Assembly (NCBI RefSeq): GCF_029227915.1
Contig: NC_079881.1
Coordinates: 3,038,001-3,102,000, forward strand
Length of the DNA stretch: 64,000 nucleotides
Direction: 5' to 3'
Source of the DNA: Hydractinia symbiolongicarpus
Taxonomy: Eukaryota; Cnidaria; Hydrozoa; Anthoathecata; Hydractiniidae
Both the position numbers and the translations under genes were made by a program. The notes beneath the pieces are model-generated. The model saw only the letters and a program-made list of their open reading frames with translations. It was not told the DNA's origin and ran no database searches. This document shows, piece after piece, positions 38,793 through 50,737 of the stretch (the first letter of the stretch is position 1; each line of letters starts with the position of its first letter).

Positions 38793-41700
38793 TGTCAGGA
38801 ATATTCTGCAAAAGACAATGTTGAACTACCAGTAAACTGCAGTGTGGAAAATATCTTGGGTAAAAACAATTACGAGAATGCAAAAAAGATTCTTGACAAT
38901 TTGAGATCACAAAACATAAATAGACTAATTTTTGGGCATGTTAATATCAATTCACTACGAAATAAGTTTGAGCCTCTTATTGATCAAGTTAATAGAAACC
39001 TTGATTTCTTTTTAATTTCAGAGACAAAATTAAATGAATCATTTCCTACTAATCAGTTTTTGATTCAAGGCTATAATGCATACCGTTTCGACAGAAATGG
39101 CAATGGGGGAGGAATGATTCTCTATGTACGAAATGATATTCCCTCAAAACTTTTAAAACCCAAATGTGAAAGTAGTGAGCTTGAAATTTTTTATATTGAA
39201 CTAAATTTAAGAAGCAAAAAATGGTTAGTTGTGTGTTTATATAACCCAAAAACTAATCTTATTGCTCAAAACTTAAACCACATAAGTAAAAACATTGATT
39301 CGTTTTCCTGCAAATATGAGAACTATGTAATACTGGGTGATTTTAACGCTGAAATTAGCAATCTACATGTAAATGAATTTTTAACAACATATAAACTTAA
39401 CTCTTTAATAAAAGAGCCTACATGCTTCAAAAGCATAGATAACCCTACAAACATAGATCTCATCTTAACAAACCACCCAAGATCTTTTTGTCACTCCAGG
39501 GCTATTGAAACAGGCTTGTCTGATTTTCATAAATTGACAATGACTGTTTTAAAAGCCAACTTTGCTAAACGAAAACCAAAAATTATAAATTATAGAGCAT
39601 ATCGGAATTTCAATAATGTAAATTTCCGCCATGATATAATGGGTGCTCTAAATGATGACAAAAATCTCGATGATTTTAAAATGTTTGAAAATTTCAAAAA
39701 CAGTGTTTTAAGCATCTTAGATAATCATGCTCCTCGAAAGAAAAGGTATGTACGTCATAATCAGGCAGCTTTTATGAGTAAAGAAATAAACAAGGCAATT
39801 ATGAAGAGATCAAAACTTTTAAATAAGCATAGGAAGGATAAAACTCCAGAGAGTAAATTAGCATACAATAAACAAAGGAATGTTTGTGTTTCACTAATAA
39901 GAAAAAGTAAGTACAAATTCTTCAACAACCTTAATGTTAAAAATATAACTGACAATAGGTTATTCTGGAAAACAGTAAAACCATGTTTCTCTAACAAGAC
40001 AGTTACAAGTGAAAATATTACCTTAGTTGAAAATGGGATTACAATATCTCATGATAAAGATATTACTGAAATATTCAACAATTATTTTGGCAGTGTTGTT
40101 GAAAATTTAGGCATAAAGTCATCAAATATACAACCTTCAAGTAATGAAAACAGACCCAAAGATCAAATAAATTCGATAATATATAAATATAAATCTCATC
40201 CTAGTGTAGAAAAGATCAGAAAAAGCGCAAAAAGCAACACAAAATTTTCTTTTAAACAAACTGCATTTGAAGATGTTGAAAAATACATTCGAAAACTTGA
40301 TCCAAAAAAGGCGCAGCAAAAAGATGATATTCCTACTAACATCATCAAAGAAAACAGTGATATTTTTAGCCAATTCATTACTGAAAATTTTAATCAATCG
40401 TTAAAAAGTTCTGAATTTCCAACATCTTTGAAAAACGCAGATATTACTCCTACACACAAAAAAGGACTGCGCACTGAAAAGGCGAACTATAGACCTGTAA
40501 GCGTCCTATCGAACATCTCAAAAATCTATGAAAGATGCATGTATGACCAAATATACACCTTCTTCGAGCCATTATTTTCGAAACTTCAATTTGGTTTTCG
40601 CAAGGGGCACAGTTCACAACAATGCCTCATAAGTATGATTGAAAAATGGAAAAACAGTCTTGACAAAGGTGGCACATTTGGAGCGCTTTTAACTGATTTG
40701 TCTAAGGCATTTGACTGCATACCACACGAGCTATTACTAGCAAAACTTCATGCATATGGCTTTGATATGAACTCTTTGCTGTTTATAAAATCGTACCTAA
40801 TTGACAGGAAACAGCGAGTGCGTATAAATAACAATTATAGTACATGGAAAAAAATAAAATACGGCGTACCGCAAGGATCAATTTTGGGTCCTTTGCTTTT
40901 CAATATATTTTTATGCGACCTTTTCCTTTTTGTCCCATATATGGACATTGTCAACTATGCTGATGATACAACCCCATTTTCAATAGGAAAGAATATCAAC
41001 GAAGTTATTGAAAAGATTGAATATGCAGCAATTATAATATTTACTTGGTTTGAAAATAACGGTATGAAAGCCAACCCAGAAAAATCACATTTTTTTACTA
41101 ACAAAACTGATGTACGATTAAAAGTTTGTGATGAACTTCTAAACAATTCTCAAACTGAGAAACTGCTTGGTATAACCATAGACCACAAACTTTCTTTCGA
41201 GGAACATGTTAATCAGCTCTGTAACAAGGCAGGCCAGAAAGTTAGTGCGCTTGCAAGGTTATCTTCCTTCATGACATTAGACCAGCGAAAGCTGATTATT
41301 AATGCTTTTGTCACTAGTCATTTTTCGTACTGTCCATTAGTATGGATGTTTCACAGTCGTAAATTAAACAATAGGATAAACCATATACATGAAAGAGCAC
41401 TAAGAATTATCTATCAAGACTATCAATCCTCATTTGAAGAGCTTTTATCAAAAAATGGGAGCGTTACAATTCACCAAACGAACTTACGCATCCTTGTTAC
41501 TGAGCTGTATAAAGCTAAAACAAAAACAGGTCCAGAAATGTTGAATGAAATTTTTATTTTTCCTGAACCAGTGTATAATTTGAGGAAGGACAAACTTAAG
41601 AGTAACAAAATATTTTCAGTGAGATATGGGATCGAAACACTGTCTAATGTTGGGTTAAAGCTTTGGAACTCTTTGCCTAACGAGTATCGGAACGCTGGTA

Positions 41701-41798
41701 CTTTAATTGAGTTTAGAAACAAAATAAGAAACTGGATTCCAAACCATTGTCCTTGCAGAATATGCAAAACTTTTATACCTGAATTAGGTTTTCTTTAG
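38793..41798 (+). CDS. Retrotransposon ORF2: AP endonuclease plus reverse transcriptase
   Basis: About 1001 sense codons without a stop, beginning right after the ORF1 TGA and in the same frame. There is no ATG until the codon at 39114, deep inside the endonuclease; the first near-cognate codon is GTG at 38844. Endonuclease signatures in order are VNINSLRN (Asn at 38943), ISETKLN (catalytic Glu at 39021), VILGDFNAE (GDFN at 39336-39347), NIDLILTN and SDFHK (39519-39533). Reverse transcriptase motifs are NYRPVSVLSNISKIYE, DLSKAFD (catalytic Asp at 40695), YGVPQGSILGPLLF (from 40863), YADD (40956-40967) and LLGITID. The C-terminus ends in CPCRIC (from 41748), a C-x-C-x-x-C cluster. The protein nicks target DNA and copies element RNA from the nick (target-primed reverse transcription). 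All visible catalytic residues are present. Whether the missing ATG reflects readthrough of the TGA, an original fused ORF or a small indel is open. Confidence 0.93.
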   Translation, partial: CQEYSAKDNVELPVNCSVENILGKNNYENAKKILDNLRSQNINRLIFGHVNINSLRNKFEPLIDQVNRNLDFFLISETKLNESFPTNQFLIQGYNAYRFDRNGNGGGMILYVRNDIPSKLLKPKCESSELEIFYIELNLRSKKWLVVCLYNPKTNLIAQNLNHISKNIDSFSCKYENYVILGDFNAEISNLHVNEFLTTYKLNSLIKEPTCFKSIDNPTNIDLILTNHPRSFCHSRAIETGLSDFHKLTMTVLKANFAKRKPKIINYRAYRNFNNVNFRHDIMGALNDDKNLDDFKMFENFKNSVLSILDNHAPRKKRYVRHNQAAFMSKEINKAIMKRSKLLNKHRKDKTPESKLAYNKQRNVCVSLIRKSKYKFFNNLNVKNITDNRLFWKTVKPCFSNKTVTSENITLVENGITISHDKDITEIFNNYFGSVVENLGIKSSNIQPSSNENRPKDQINSIIYKYKSHPSVEKIRKSAKSNTKFSFKQTAFEDVEKYIRKLDPKKAQQKDDIPTNIIKENSDIFSQFITENFNQSLKSSEFPTSLKNADITPTHKKGLRTEKANYRPVSVLSNISKIYERCMYDQIYTFFEPLFSKLQFGFRKGHSSQQCLISMIEKWKNSLDKGGTFGALLTDLSKAFDCIPHELLLAKLHAYGFDMNSLLFIKSYLIDRKQRVRINNNYSTWKKIKYGVPQGSILGPLLFNIFLCDLFLFVPYMDIVNYADDTTPFSIGKNINEVIEKIEYAAIIIFTWFENNGMKANPEKSHFFTNKTDVRLKVCDELLNNSQTEKLLGITIDHKLSFEEHVNQLCNKAGQKVSALARLSSFMTLDQRKLIINAFVTSHFSYCPLVWMFHSRKLNNRINHIHERALRIIYQDYQSSFEELLSKNGSVTIHQTNLRILVTELYKAKTKTGPEMLNEIFIFPEPVYNLRKDKLKSNKIFSVRYGIETLSNVGLKLWNSLPNEYRNAGTLIEFRNKIRNWIPNHCPCRICKTFIPELGFL

Positions 41799-41834
41799 TT
41801 CTCCCGTTGTCTTCCTTTGCCAGTTGTGGAGCGG

Positions 41835-41964
41835 GAACTCAGTTAAACATGTCTTGCGGTGCGACGGTTTAGGTGGGGTGGTATCAAATGAGAATATTCT
41901 AGCCTTATTATCTGGTTGTATATTATTTTCTCTCGACCCCTGCCTGGAAAGTTTGACTGAGTTC
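41835..41964 (+). repeat. Imperfect inverted repeat in the 3' UTR
   Basis: GAACTCAGTTAAAC at 41835-41848 is complementary to GTTTGACTGAGTTC at 41951-41964 at 13 of 14 positions; the remaining pair would be G-U in RNA. The loop is about 102 bases. It could form a stem in the element RNA, and a role in reverse transcriptase recognition is inference. Confidence 0.5.
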
Positions 41965-42157
41965 CTGGAACCACCACTACATAGCCTTGACATATTTTTG
42001 ACACATTATTTATATTATTTAAAATACTTAAAAAAAAATGGTATATACGGTATTCCTTATAGATTTTTTATATTCATTTATTTATTGTTTTTAATGTTTT
42101 TAAAGTTGACTTTAATTAGCCTCAGAGCTACATTTTCTTGTAAATTTGTCAACTATA

Positions 42158-42163
42158 AATAAA
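42158..42163 (+). promoter_or_regulatory. Polyadenylation signal AATAAA
   Basis: A canonical hexamer in ATAAATAAATTAATT, about 6 bases before the A run. This is close for a cleavage signal, so the first A residues may be templated or the cleavage site slightly shifted. Confidence 0.65.
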
Positions 42164-42169
42164 TTAATT

Positions 42170-42192
42170 AAAAAAAAAAAAAAAAAAAAAAA
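42170..42192 (+). other. Poly(A) tail of the retrotransposon
   Basis: Twenty-three uninterrupted A at the 3' end, followed at once by the CCGTT of the satellite. The tail marks the + strand as the sense strand. The last A may be part of the target duplication. Confidence 0.9.
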
Positions 42193-42197
42193 CCGTT
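42192..42197 (+). repeat. Right target-site duplication (ACCGTT)
   Basis: Repeats 37878-37883. The satellite then continues with AGAAAGTCAATGAAATG, the sequence expected at that monomer phase, so no satellite base was lost. Confidence 0.8.
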
Positions 42198-42920
42198 AGA
42201 AAGTCAATGAAATGTAATTTTTGAAACTGTCGCTATTTCTTCAGCGCGCGATAACGGCTACGATTGTTCCCACAGTAAAAAAATGACTTTTTATCTTAAT
42301 TCTTAAATGAAGCGCTACCACAGCGCCCAGTGTAATCGCTGAGTTCCGGCAATCACGTGAAATTAAGAAGAATGGTATTTCTTGGAATCCAATTGTCTCA
42401 CTTATCACATTTATCAGGGCACAGTCCAAAGTTTGTTCAATTAAGTCCCACAGTCAATCGTTTCATTGTTAAAAGCGATGCCATCTAGCAATATCAGAAT
42501 AATATCGCTAAATACATGTTAGTACGAATATGTGATCCAACTGTTGTAACTGACACGGACTGACACCGATAGAAAGTCAATGAAATTTAGTTTTTGAAAC
42601 TGTCGCTATTTCTTCAGCGCCCGATTACGGATAGGATTGGTCCCACAGTAAAGAATGACTTATTTTTCTGAATTGTTAAATGAAGCGCTACCACAGCGCC
42701 CAGTGTAATCGCCGAGTTACGGCAATCACGTCAAATTAAGAAGAATGTTATTTCTTGGAGTCCAATTGTCTCATTTATCACATTTATCAGGTCACAGTCC
42801 AAAGTTAGTTCAATTAAGTCCCACAGTCAATCGTTTCATTGTTAAAAGCGATGCAATTTAGTGCTATCAAAAAATATCGCTAAGTACATGTTGGTACGAG
42901 TATGTGACGCAACCGTTGGA
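42198..42920. repeat. Satellite monomers just after the insertion
   Basis: About two monomers. The first carries the ACGATTGTTCCCACAG and GTGATCCAACTG variants also seen in the 22-34 kb units, which supports continuity of the array across the insertion. No gene is seen. Confidence 0.8.
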
Positions 42921-45900
42921 ACTCAAACGGACTGACACCGTTAGAAAGTCAATGAAATGCAGTTTTTGAAATTGTCGCTATTTCTTCAGCGCGCGATAAG
43001 GGCTAGGATTGGTCCCACAGTAAAAAATGACTTATTAATCTAAGTTTTTTTAATGAAGCGCTACCACAGCGCCCAGTGTAATCGCTGAGTTCCGGCAATC
43101 ATGTCAAATTAAGAAGAATGTTATTTCTTGGAGTCCAATTGTCTCCTTTATCACATTTATCAGGTCACAGTCCAAAGTTAGTTCAATTAAGTCCCACAGT
43201 CACTCATTTCATAGTTAAAAGCGATGCAACCTAGTAATATCAGAAAAATATCGCTAAATACATGTTGGTACGAGTATGTGACCCAACCGTTATAACTCAA
43301 ACGGACTGACACCGTTAGAAAGTCAATGAAATGCAGTTTTTGAAACTGTCGCTATTTCTTCACCGCGCGATAAGAGCTAGGATTGGTCCCACAGTAAAAA
43401 TTGACTTATTATTCTAAGTTTTTAAATGAGGCGCTACCACAGCGCCCAGTGTAATTGCTGAGTTCCGGCAATCATGTCAAATTAAGAAGAATGTTATTTC
43501 TTGGAGTCCAATTGTCTTCTTTATCACATTTATCAGGTCACAGTCCAAAGTTTGTTGAATTAAGTCCCACAGTCAATCGTTTCATAGTCAAAAGCGATGC
43601 AACCTAGTATTATCAGAAAAATATCGCTAAATACATGTTGGCACGAATATGTGACCCAACTGTTGTAACTGAAACGGACTGACACCGTTAGAAAGTCAAG
43701 GAAATGTAGTTTTTGAAACTGTCGCTACTTCTTCAGCGCCCGATAACGGATAGGATTGGTCCCACAGTAAAAAATGACTTATTAATCTAAGTTTTTAAAT
43801 GAAGCGCTACCACAGCGCCCAGTGTAATCGCTAAGTTCCGGCAATCACGTCAAATTAAGAAGAATGTTTTTTCTTGGAGTCCAATTGTCTCATTTTCACA
43901 TTTATCAGGTCACAGTCCAAAGTTAGTTCAACTAAGTCCCACAGTCAATCGTTTCATTGTTAAAAGCGATGCAACCTAGTAATATCAGAAAAATATCGCT
44001 AAATACATGTTGGTACGAACATGTGACCCAACCTTTGTAACTCAAACGGACTTACACCGTTAGGAAGTCAATGAAATATAGTTTTTGAAACTATCACTAT
44101 TTCTTCAGCGCGCGATAACGGCTACGACTGGATTCCACAGTAAAAAAATGACTTTTTATCTTAATTCTTAAATGAAGCGCTACCACAGCGCCCAGTGTAT
44201 ATGCTGAGTTCCGGCAATCACGTCAAATTAAGAAGAATGTTATTTCTTGGAGTCCAATTGTCTCCTTTATCACATTTATCAGGTCACAGTCCAAAGTTTG
44301 TTCAATTAACTCCCACAGTCACTCATTTCATAGTTAAAAGCGATGCAACCTAGTAATATCAGAAAAATATCGCTAAATACATGTTGGTACGAGTATGTGA
44401 CCCAACCGTTGTAACTCAAACGGACTGACACCGTTAGAAAGTCAATGAAATGCAGTTTTTGAAACTGTCGCTATTTCTTCAGCGCGCGATAACGGCTACG
44501 ATTGGATTCCACAGTAAAAAAATGACTTTTTATCTTAATTCTTAAATGAAGCGCTACCACAGCGCCCAGTGTAATTGCTGAGTTCCGGCAATCACGTCAA
44601 ATTAAGAAGAATGTTATTTCTTGGAGTCCAATTGTCTCATTTATCACATTTATCAGGTCACAGTCTAAAGTTAGTTCAATTAAGTCCCACAGTCAATCGT
44701 TTCATTGTTAAAAGCTATGCAATTTAGTGCTATGAAAAAATATCGCTAAATACATGTTGGTACGAGTATGTGACGCAACCGTTGGAACTCAAACGGACTG
44801 ACACCGTTAGAAAGTCAATGAAATGCAGTTTTTGAAATTGTCGCTAATTCTTCAGCGCGCGATAAGGGCTAGGATTGGTCCCACAGTAAAAAATGACTTA
44901 TTAATCTAAGTTTTTTTAATGAAGCGCTACTACAGCGCCCAGTGTAATCGCTGAGTTCCGGCAATCATGTCAAATTAAGAAGAATGTTATTTCTTGGAGT
45001 CCAATTGTCTCCTTTATCACATTTATCAGGTCACAGTCCAAAGTTTGTTCAATTAAGTCCCACAGTCACTCATTTCATAATTAAAAGCGATGCAACCTAG
45101 TAATATCAGAAAAATATCGCTAAATACATGTTGGTACGAGTATGTGACCCAACCGTTGTAACTCAAACGGACTGACACCGTTAGAAAGTCAATGAAATGC
45201 AGTTTTTGAAATTGTCGCTATTTCTTCAGCGCGCGATAAGGGCTAGGATTGGTCCCACAGTAAAAAATGACTTATTAATCTAAGTTTTTTTAATGAAGCG
45301 CTACCACAGCGCCCAGTGTAATCGCTGAGTTCCGGCAATCATGTCAAATTAAGAAGAATGTTATTTCTTGGAGTCCAATTGTCTCCTTTATCACATTTAT
45401 CAGGTCACAGTCCAAAGTTAGTTCAATTAAGTCCCACAGTCACTCATTTCATAGTTAAAAGCGATGCAACCTAGTAATATCAGAAAAATATCGCTAAATA
45501 CATGTTGGTACGAGTATGTGACCCAACCGTTATAACTCAAACGGACTGACACCGTTAGAAAGTCAATGAAATGCAGTTTTTGAAACTGTCGCTATTTCTT
45601 CATCGCGCGATAAGAGCTAGGATTGGTCCCACAGTAAAAATTGACTTATTATTCTAAGTTTTTAAATGAAGCGCTACCACAGCGCCCAGTGTAATTGCTG
45701 AGTTCCGGCAATCATGTCAAATTAAGAAGAATGTTATTTCTTGGAGTCCAATTGTCTTCTTTATCACATTTATCAGGTCACAGTCCAAAGTTTGTTGAAT
45801 TAAGTCCCACAGTCAATCGTTTCATAGTCAAAAGCGATGCAACCTAGTATTATCAGAAAAATATCGCTAAATACATGTTGGCACGAATATGTGACCCAAC

Positions 45901-48600
45901 TGTTGTAACTGAAACGGACTGACACCGTTAGAAAGTCAAGGAAATGTAGTTTTTGAAACTGTCGCTACTTCTTCAGCGCCCGATAACGGATAGGATTGGT
46001 CCCACAGTAAAAAATGACTTATTAATCTAAGTTTTTAAATGAAGCGCTACCACAGCGCCCAGTGTAATCGCTAAGTTCCGGCAATCACGTCAAATTAAGA
46101 AGAATGTTTTTTCTTGGAGTCCAATTGTCTCATTTTCACATTTATCAGGTCACAGTCCAAAGTTAGTTCAATTAAGTCCCACAGTCAATCGTTTCATTGT
46201 TAAAAGCGATGCAACCTAGTAATATCAGAAAAATATCGCTAAATACATGTTGGTACGAACATGTGACCCAACCTTTGTAACTCAAACGGACTTACACCGT
46301 TAGGAAGTCAATGAAATATAGTTTTTGAAACTATCACTATTTCTTCAGCGCGCGATAACGGCTACGACTGGATTCCACAGTAAAAAAATGACTTTTTATC
46401 TTAATTCTTAAATGAAGCGCTACCACAGCGCCCAGTGTATATGCTGAGTTCCGGCAATCACGTCAAATTAAGAAGAATGTTATTTCTTGGAGTCCAATTG
46501 TCTCCTTTATCACATTTATCAGGTCACAGTCCAAAGTTTGTTCAATTAACTCCCACAGTCACTCATTTCATAGTTAAAAGCGATGCAACCTAGTAATATC
46601 AGAAAAATATCGCTAAATACATGTTGGTACGAGTATGTGACCCAACCGTTGTAACTCAAACGGACTGACACCGTTAGAAAGTCAATGAAATGCAGTTTTT
46701 GAAACTGTCGCTATTTCTTCAGCGCGCGATAACGGCTACGATTGGATTCCACAGTAAAAAAATGACTTTTTATCTTAATTCTTAAATGAAGCGCTACCAC
46801 AGCGCCCAGTGTAATTGCTGAGTTCCGGCAATCACGTCAAATTAAGAAGAATGTTATTTCTTGGAGTCCAATTGTCTCATTTATCACATTTATCAGGTCA
46901 CAGTCTAAAGTTAGTTCAATTAAGTCCCACAGTCAATCGTTTCATTGTTAAAAGCTATGCAATTTAGTGCTATGAAAAAATATCGCTAAATACATGTTGG
47001 TACGAGTATGTGACGCAACCGTTGGAACTCAAACGGACTGACACCGTTAGAAAGTCAATGAAATGCAGTTTTTGAAATTGTCGCTAATTCTTCAGCGCGC
47101 GATAAGGGCTAGGATTGGTCCCACAGTAAAAAATGACTTATTAATCTAAGTTTTTTTAATGAAGCGCTACTACAGCGCCCAGTGTAATCGCTGAGTTCCG
47201 GCAATCATGTCAAATTAAGAAGAATGTTATTTCTTGGAGTCCAATTGTCTCCTTTATCACATTTATCAGGTCACAGTCCAAAGTTTGTTCAATTAAGTCC
47301 CACAGTCACTCATTTCATAATTAAAAGCGATGCAACCTAGTAATATCAGAAAAATATCGCTAAATACATGTTGGTACGAGTATGTGACCCAACCGTTGTA
47401 ACTCAAACGGACTGACACCGTTAGAAAGTCAATGAAATGCAGTTTTTGAAATTGTCGCTATTTCTTCAGCGCGCGATAAGGGCTAGGATTGGTCCCACAG
47501 TAAAAAATGACTTATTAATCTAAGTTTTTTTAATGAAGCGCTACCACAGCGCCCAGTGTAATCGCTGAGTTCCGGCAATCATGTCAAATTAAGAAGAATG
47601 TTATTTCTTGGAGTCCAATTGTCTCCTTTATCACATTTATCAGGTCACAGTCCAAAGTTAGTTCAATTAAGTCCCACAGTCACTCATTTCATAGTTAAAA
47701 GCGATGCAACCTAGTAATATCAGAAAAATATCGCTAAATACATGTTGGTACGAGTATGTGACCCAACCGTTATAACTCAAACGGACTGACACCGTTAGAA
47801 AGTCAATGAAATGCAGTTTTTGAAACTGTCGCTATTTCTTCAGCGCGCGATAAGAGCTAGGATTGGTCCCACAGTAAAAATTGACTTATTATTCTAAGTT
47901 TTTAAATGAAGCGCTACCACAGCGCCCAGTGTAATTGCTGAGTTCCGGCAATCATGTCAAATTAAGAAGAATGTTATTTCTTGGAGTCCAATTGTCTTCT
48001 TTATCACATTTATCAGGTCACAGTCCAAAGTTTGTTGAATTAAGTCCCACAGTCAATCGTTTCATAGTCAAAAGCGATGCAACCTAGTATTATCAGAAAA
48101 ATATCGCTAAATACATGTTGGCACGAATATGTGACCCAACTGTTGTAACTGAAACGGACTGACACCGTTAGAAAGTCAAGGAAATGTAGTTTTCGAAACT
48201 GTCGCTACTTCTTCAGCGCCCGATAACGGATAGGATTGGTCCCACAGTAAAAAATGACTTATTAATCTAAGTTTTTAAATGAAGCGCTACCACAGCGCCC
48301 AGTGTAATCGCTAAGTTCCGGCAATCACGTCAAATTAAGAAGAATGTTTTTTCTTGGAGTCCAATTGTCTCATTTTCACATTTATCAGGTCACAGTCCAA
48401 AGTTAGTTCAATTAAGTCCCACAGTCAATCGTTTCATTGTTAAAAGCGATGCAACCTAGTAATATCAGAAAAATATCGCTAAATACATGTTGGTACGAAC
48501 ATGTGATCCAACCTTTGTAACTCAAACGGACTTACACCGTTAGGAAGTCAATGAAATATAGTTTTTGAAACTATCACTATTTCTTCAGCGCGCGATAACG
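42921..48600. repeat. Hexamer HOR, period 2240 bp, about 2.5 copies
   Basis: Copies are about 42921-45160, 45161-47400 and a partial 47401-48600. Markers step by 2240 bases: GGCACGAATATG at 43640, 45880 and 48120, and TCGCTAATTCTTCAGCG at 44841 and 47081. Differences are few, for example CACCGCGCGA, CATCGCGCGA and CAGCGCGCGA at the same place in the three copies. The third copy breaks at about 48600, where CTACGACTGG is replaced by GTAGTATTGG. Confidence 0.88.
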
Positions 48601-50737
48601 GGTAGTATTGGTCCTACAGTAAAAAATGACTTATTAAGCTAAATTTTAAATGAAGCGCTACTACTGCGCCCAGTGTAATCGATGAGTTCCGGCAATCCCG
48701 TCAATTTAAGAAGAATGTTAATTCTTGGATTCCAATTGTCCCATTTATCAGATTTATCAGATCACAGTCCAAAGTTAGTTCAATTAAGTCCCACAGACAA
48801 TCGTTTCATTGTTAAAAGCGATGCAACCGAGTAATATCAGAAAAATATCGCTAAATACATGTTGGTACGAATATGTGACACAAACGTTGTAACTGAAACG
48901 GACTGACACCGTTAGAAAGTCAATGAAATGCAGTTTTTGAAACTGTCGCTATTTCTTCAGCGCGCGATAACGGCTACGACTGGATTCCACAGTAAAAAAA
49001 TGACTTTTTATCTTAATTCTTAAATGAAGCGCTACCACAGCGCCCAGTGTAATTGCTGAGTTCCGGCAATCACGTCAAATTAAGAAGAATGTTATTTCTT
49101 GGAGTCCAATTGTCTCCTTTATCACATTTATCAGGTCACAGTCCAAAGTTTGTTCAATTAACTCCCACAGTCACTCATTTCATAGTTAAAAGCGATGCAA
49201 CCTAGTAATATCAGAAAAATATCGCTAAATACATGTTGGTACGAGTATGTGACCCAACCGTTGTAACTCAAACGGACTGACACCGTTAGAAAGTCAATGA
49301 AATGCAGTTTTTGAAACTGTCGCTATTTCTTCAGCGCGCGATAACGGCTACGATTGGTCCCACAGTAAAAATTGACTTATTATTCTAAGTTTTTAAAAGA
49401 AGCGCTACCACAGCGCCCAGTGTAATTGCTGAGTTCCGGCAATCATGTCAAATTAAGAAGAATGTTATTTCTTGGAGTCCAATTGTCTCCTTTATCACAT
49501 TTATCAGGTCACAGTCCAAAGTTTGTTGAATTAAGTCCCACAGTCAATCGTTTCATAGTCAAAAGCGATGCAACCTAGTAATATCAGAAAAATATCGCTA
49601 AATACATGTTGGCACGAATATGTGACCCAACTGTTGTAACTGAAACGGACTTACACCGTTAGGAAGTCAATGAAATATAGTTTTTGAAGCTATCACTATT
49701 TCTTCAGCGCGCGATAACGGGTTGTATTGGTCCTACAGTAAAAAATGACTTATTAAGCTGAATTTTAAATGAAGCGCTACTACTGCGCCCAGTGTAATCG
49801 ATGAGTTCCGGCAATCCCGTCAATTTAAGAAGAATGTTAATTCTTGGATTCCAATTGTCCCATTTATCAGATTTATCAGATCACAGTCCAAAGTTAGTTC
49901 AATTAAGTCCCACAGACAATCGTTTCATTGTTAAAAGCGATGCAACCTAGTAATATCAGAAGAATATCGCTAAATACATGTTGGTACGAATATGTGACAC
50001 AGACGTTGTAACTGAAACGGACTGACAAGGTTAGAAAGTCAATGAGATGTAGTTTTTGAAACTGTCGCTATTTCTTCAGCGCGCGCAAACGGCTACGATT
50101 GGATTCCACAGTAAAAAAATGACTTTTTATCTTAATTCTTAAATGAAGCGCTACCACAGCGCCCAGTGTAATTGCTGAGTTCCGGCAATCACGTCAAATT
50201 AAGAAGAATGTTATTTCTTGGAATCCAATTGTCTCATTTGTCACATTTATCAGGGCACAGTCCAAAGTTAGTTCAACTAAGTCCCACAGTCAATTGTTTC
50301 ATTGTTAAAAGCGATGCAACCTAGTAATATCAAAAAAATATCGCTAAATACATGTTGGTACGAATATGTGACCCAACTGTTGTATCTCAAATGGACTGAC
50401 ACCGTTAAAAAGTCAATGAAATGCAGGTTTTGAAACTGCCGCTATTTCTTCAGCGCTCGATAACGGCTAGGATTGGTCCGACAGTAAAGAATGACTAATT
50501 AATCTAAATTTTTAAATGAAGTGCTACCACAGCGCCCAGTGTAATCGCTGAGTTCCGGCAATCATGTCAAATTAAGAAGAATGTTATTTCTTGGAGTAAA
50601 ATTGTCTCATTTATCACATTTATCAGGTCACAGTCCAAAGTTTGTTCAATTAAGTCCCACAGTCAATCGTTTCATAGTTTAAAGCGATGCAACCTAGTAA
50701 TATCAGAAAAATATCGCTAAATACATGTTGGTACGAG
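48601..50737. repeat. Satellite mosaic between two hexamer HORs
   Basis: About 5.7 full-length monomers combining types from the 2240-bp HOR, the 29 kb block (GGTTGTATTGGTCC near 49720, CAATCCCGTCAATT) and older types (TCTCAAATGGACTGACACC near 50385, as at 14350 and 16590). No gene is seen. Confidence 0.75.

Larger units (their letters stand above)
41799..42169 (+). other. Retrotransposon 3' UTR
   Basis: About 370 bases between the ORF2 stop and the A tail. The first half has mixed composition and contains an imperfect inverted repeat; the last about 170 bases are very A/T rich. In LINEs the 3' UTR often holds the site recognised by the reverse transcriptase. A 112-codon plus-strand open frame here (41824-42162) looks like chance in A/T-rich DNA and is not called. 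Confidence 0.75.
37884..42192 (+). mobile_element. Non-LTR (LINE) retrotransposon, CR1/L2-like, 5' truncated
   Basis: The element has a partial ORF1 with an SGNH-esterase domain, an ORF2 with an AP-type endonuclease and reverse transcriptase, a 3' UTR of about 370 bases, an AATAAA signal and a 23-base A run. It is flanked by ACCGTT duplications inside satellite monomers, with monomer phase preserved. An esterase-type ORF1 is established for CR1-like clades, and no RNase H domain is visible after the reverse transcriptase. The 5' end lacks the ORF1 N-terminus and any 5' UTR, so the copy is 5' truncated, and it carries an unexpected run of T at its left junction. An uninterrupted ORF2 and clean A/T tracts suggest a young insertion. 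It lies outside every HOR unit and has no second copy in the window. CR1 versus L2 or related clades would need phylogeny. Confidence 0.92.

Noticed and set aside
41824-42162. 112-codon plus-strand frame and a 69-codon minus-strand frame (41784-41993) in the LINE 3' UTR
   Set aside because: Chance frames: the plus frame ends in A/T-driven hydrophobic codons and neither shows a known domain.
37884-42192. LTR retrotransposon or retrovirus-like element
   Set aside because: No terminal direct repeats, protease, integrase or RNase H are seen; the endonuclease plus YADD polymerase and the A tail fit a non-LTR element.
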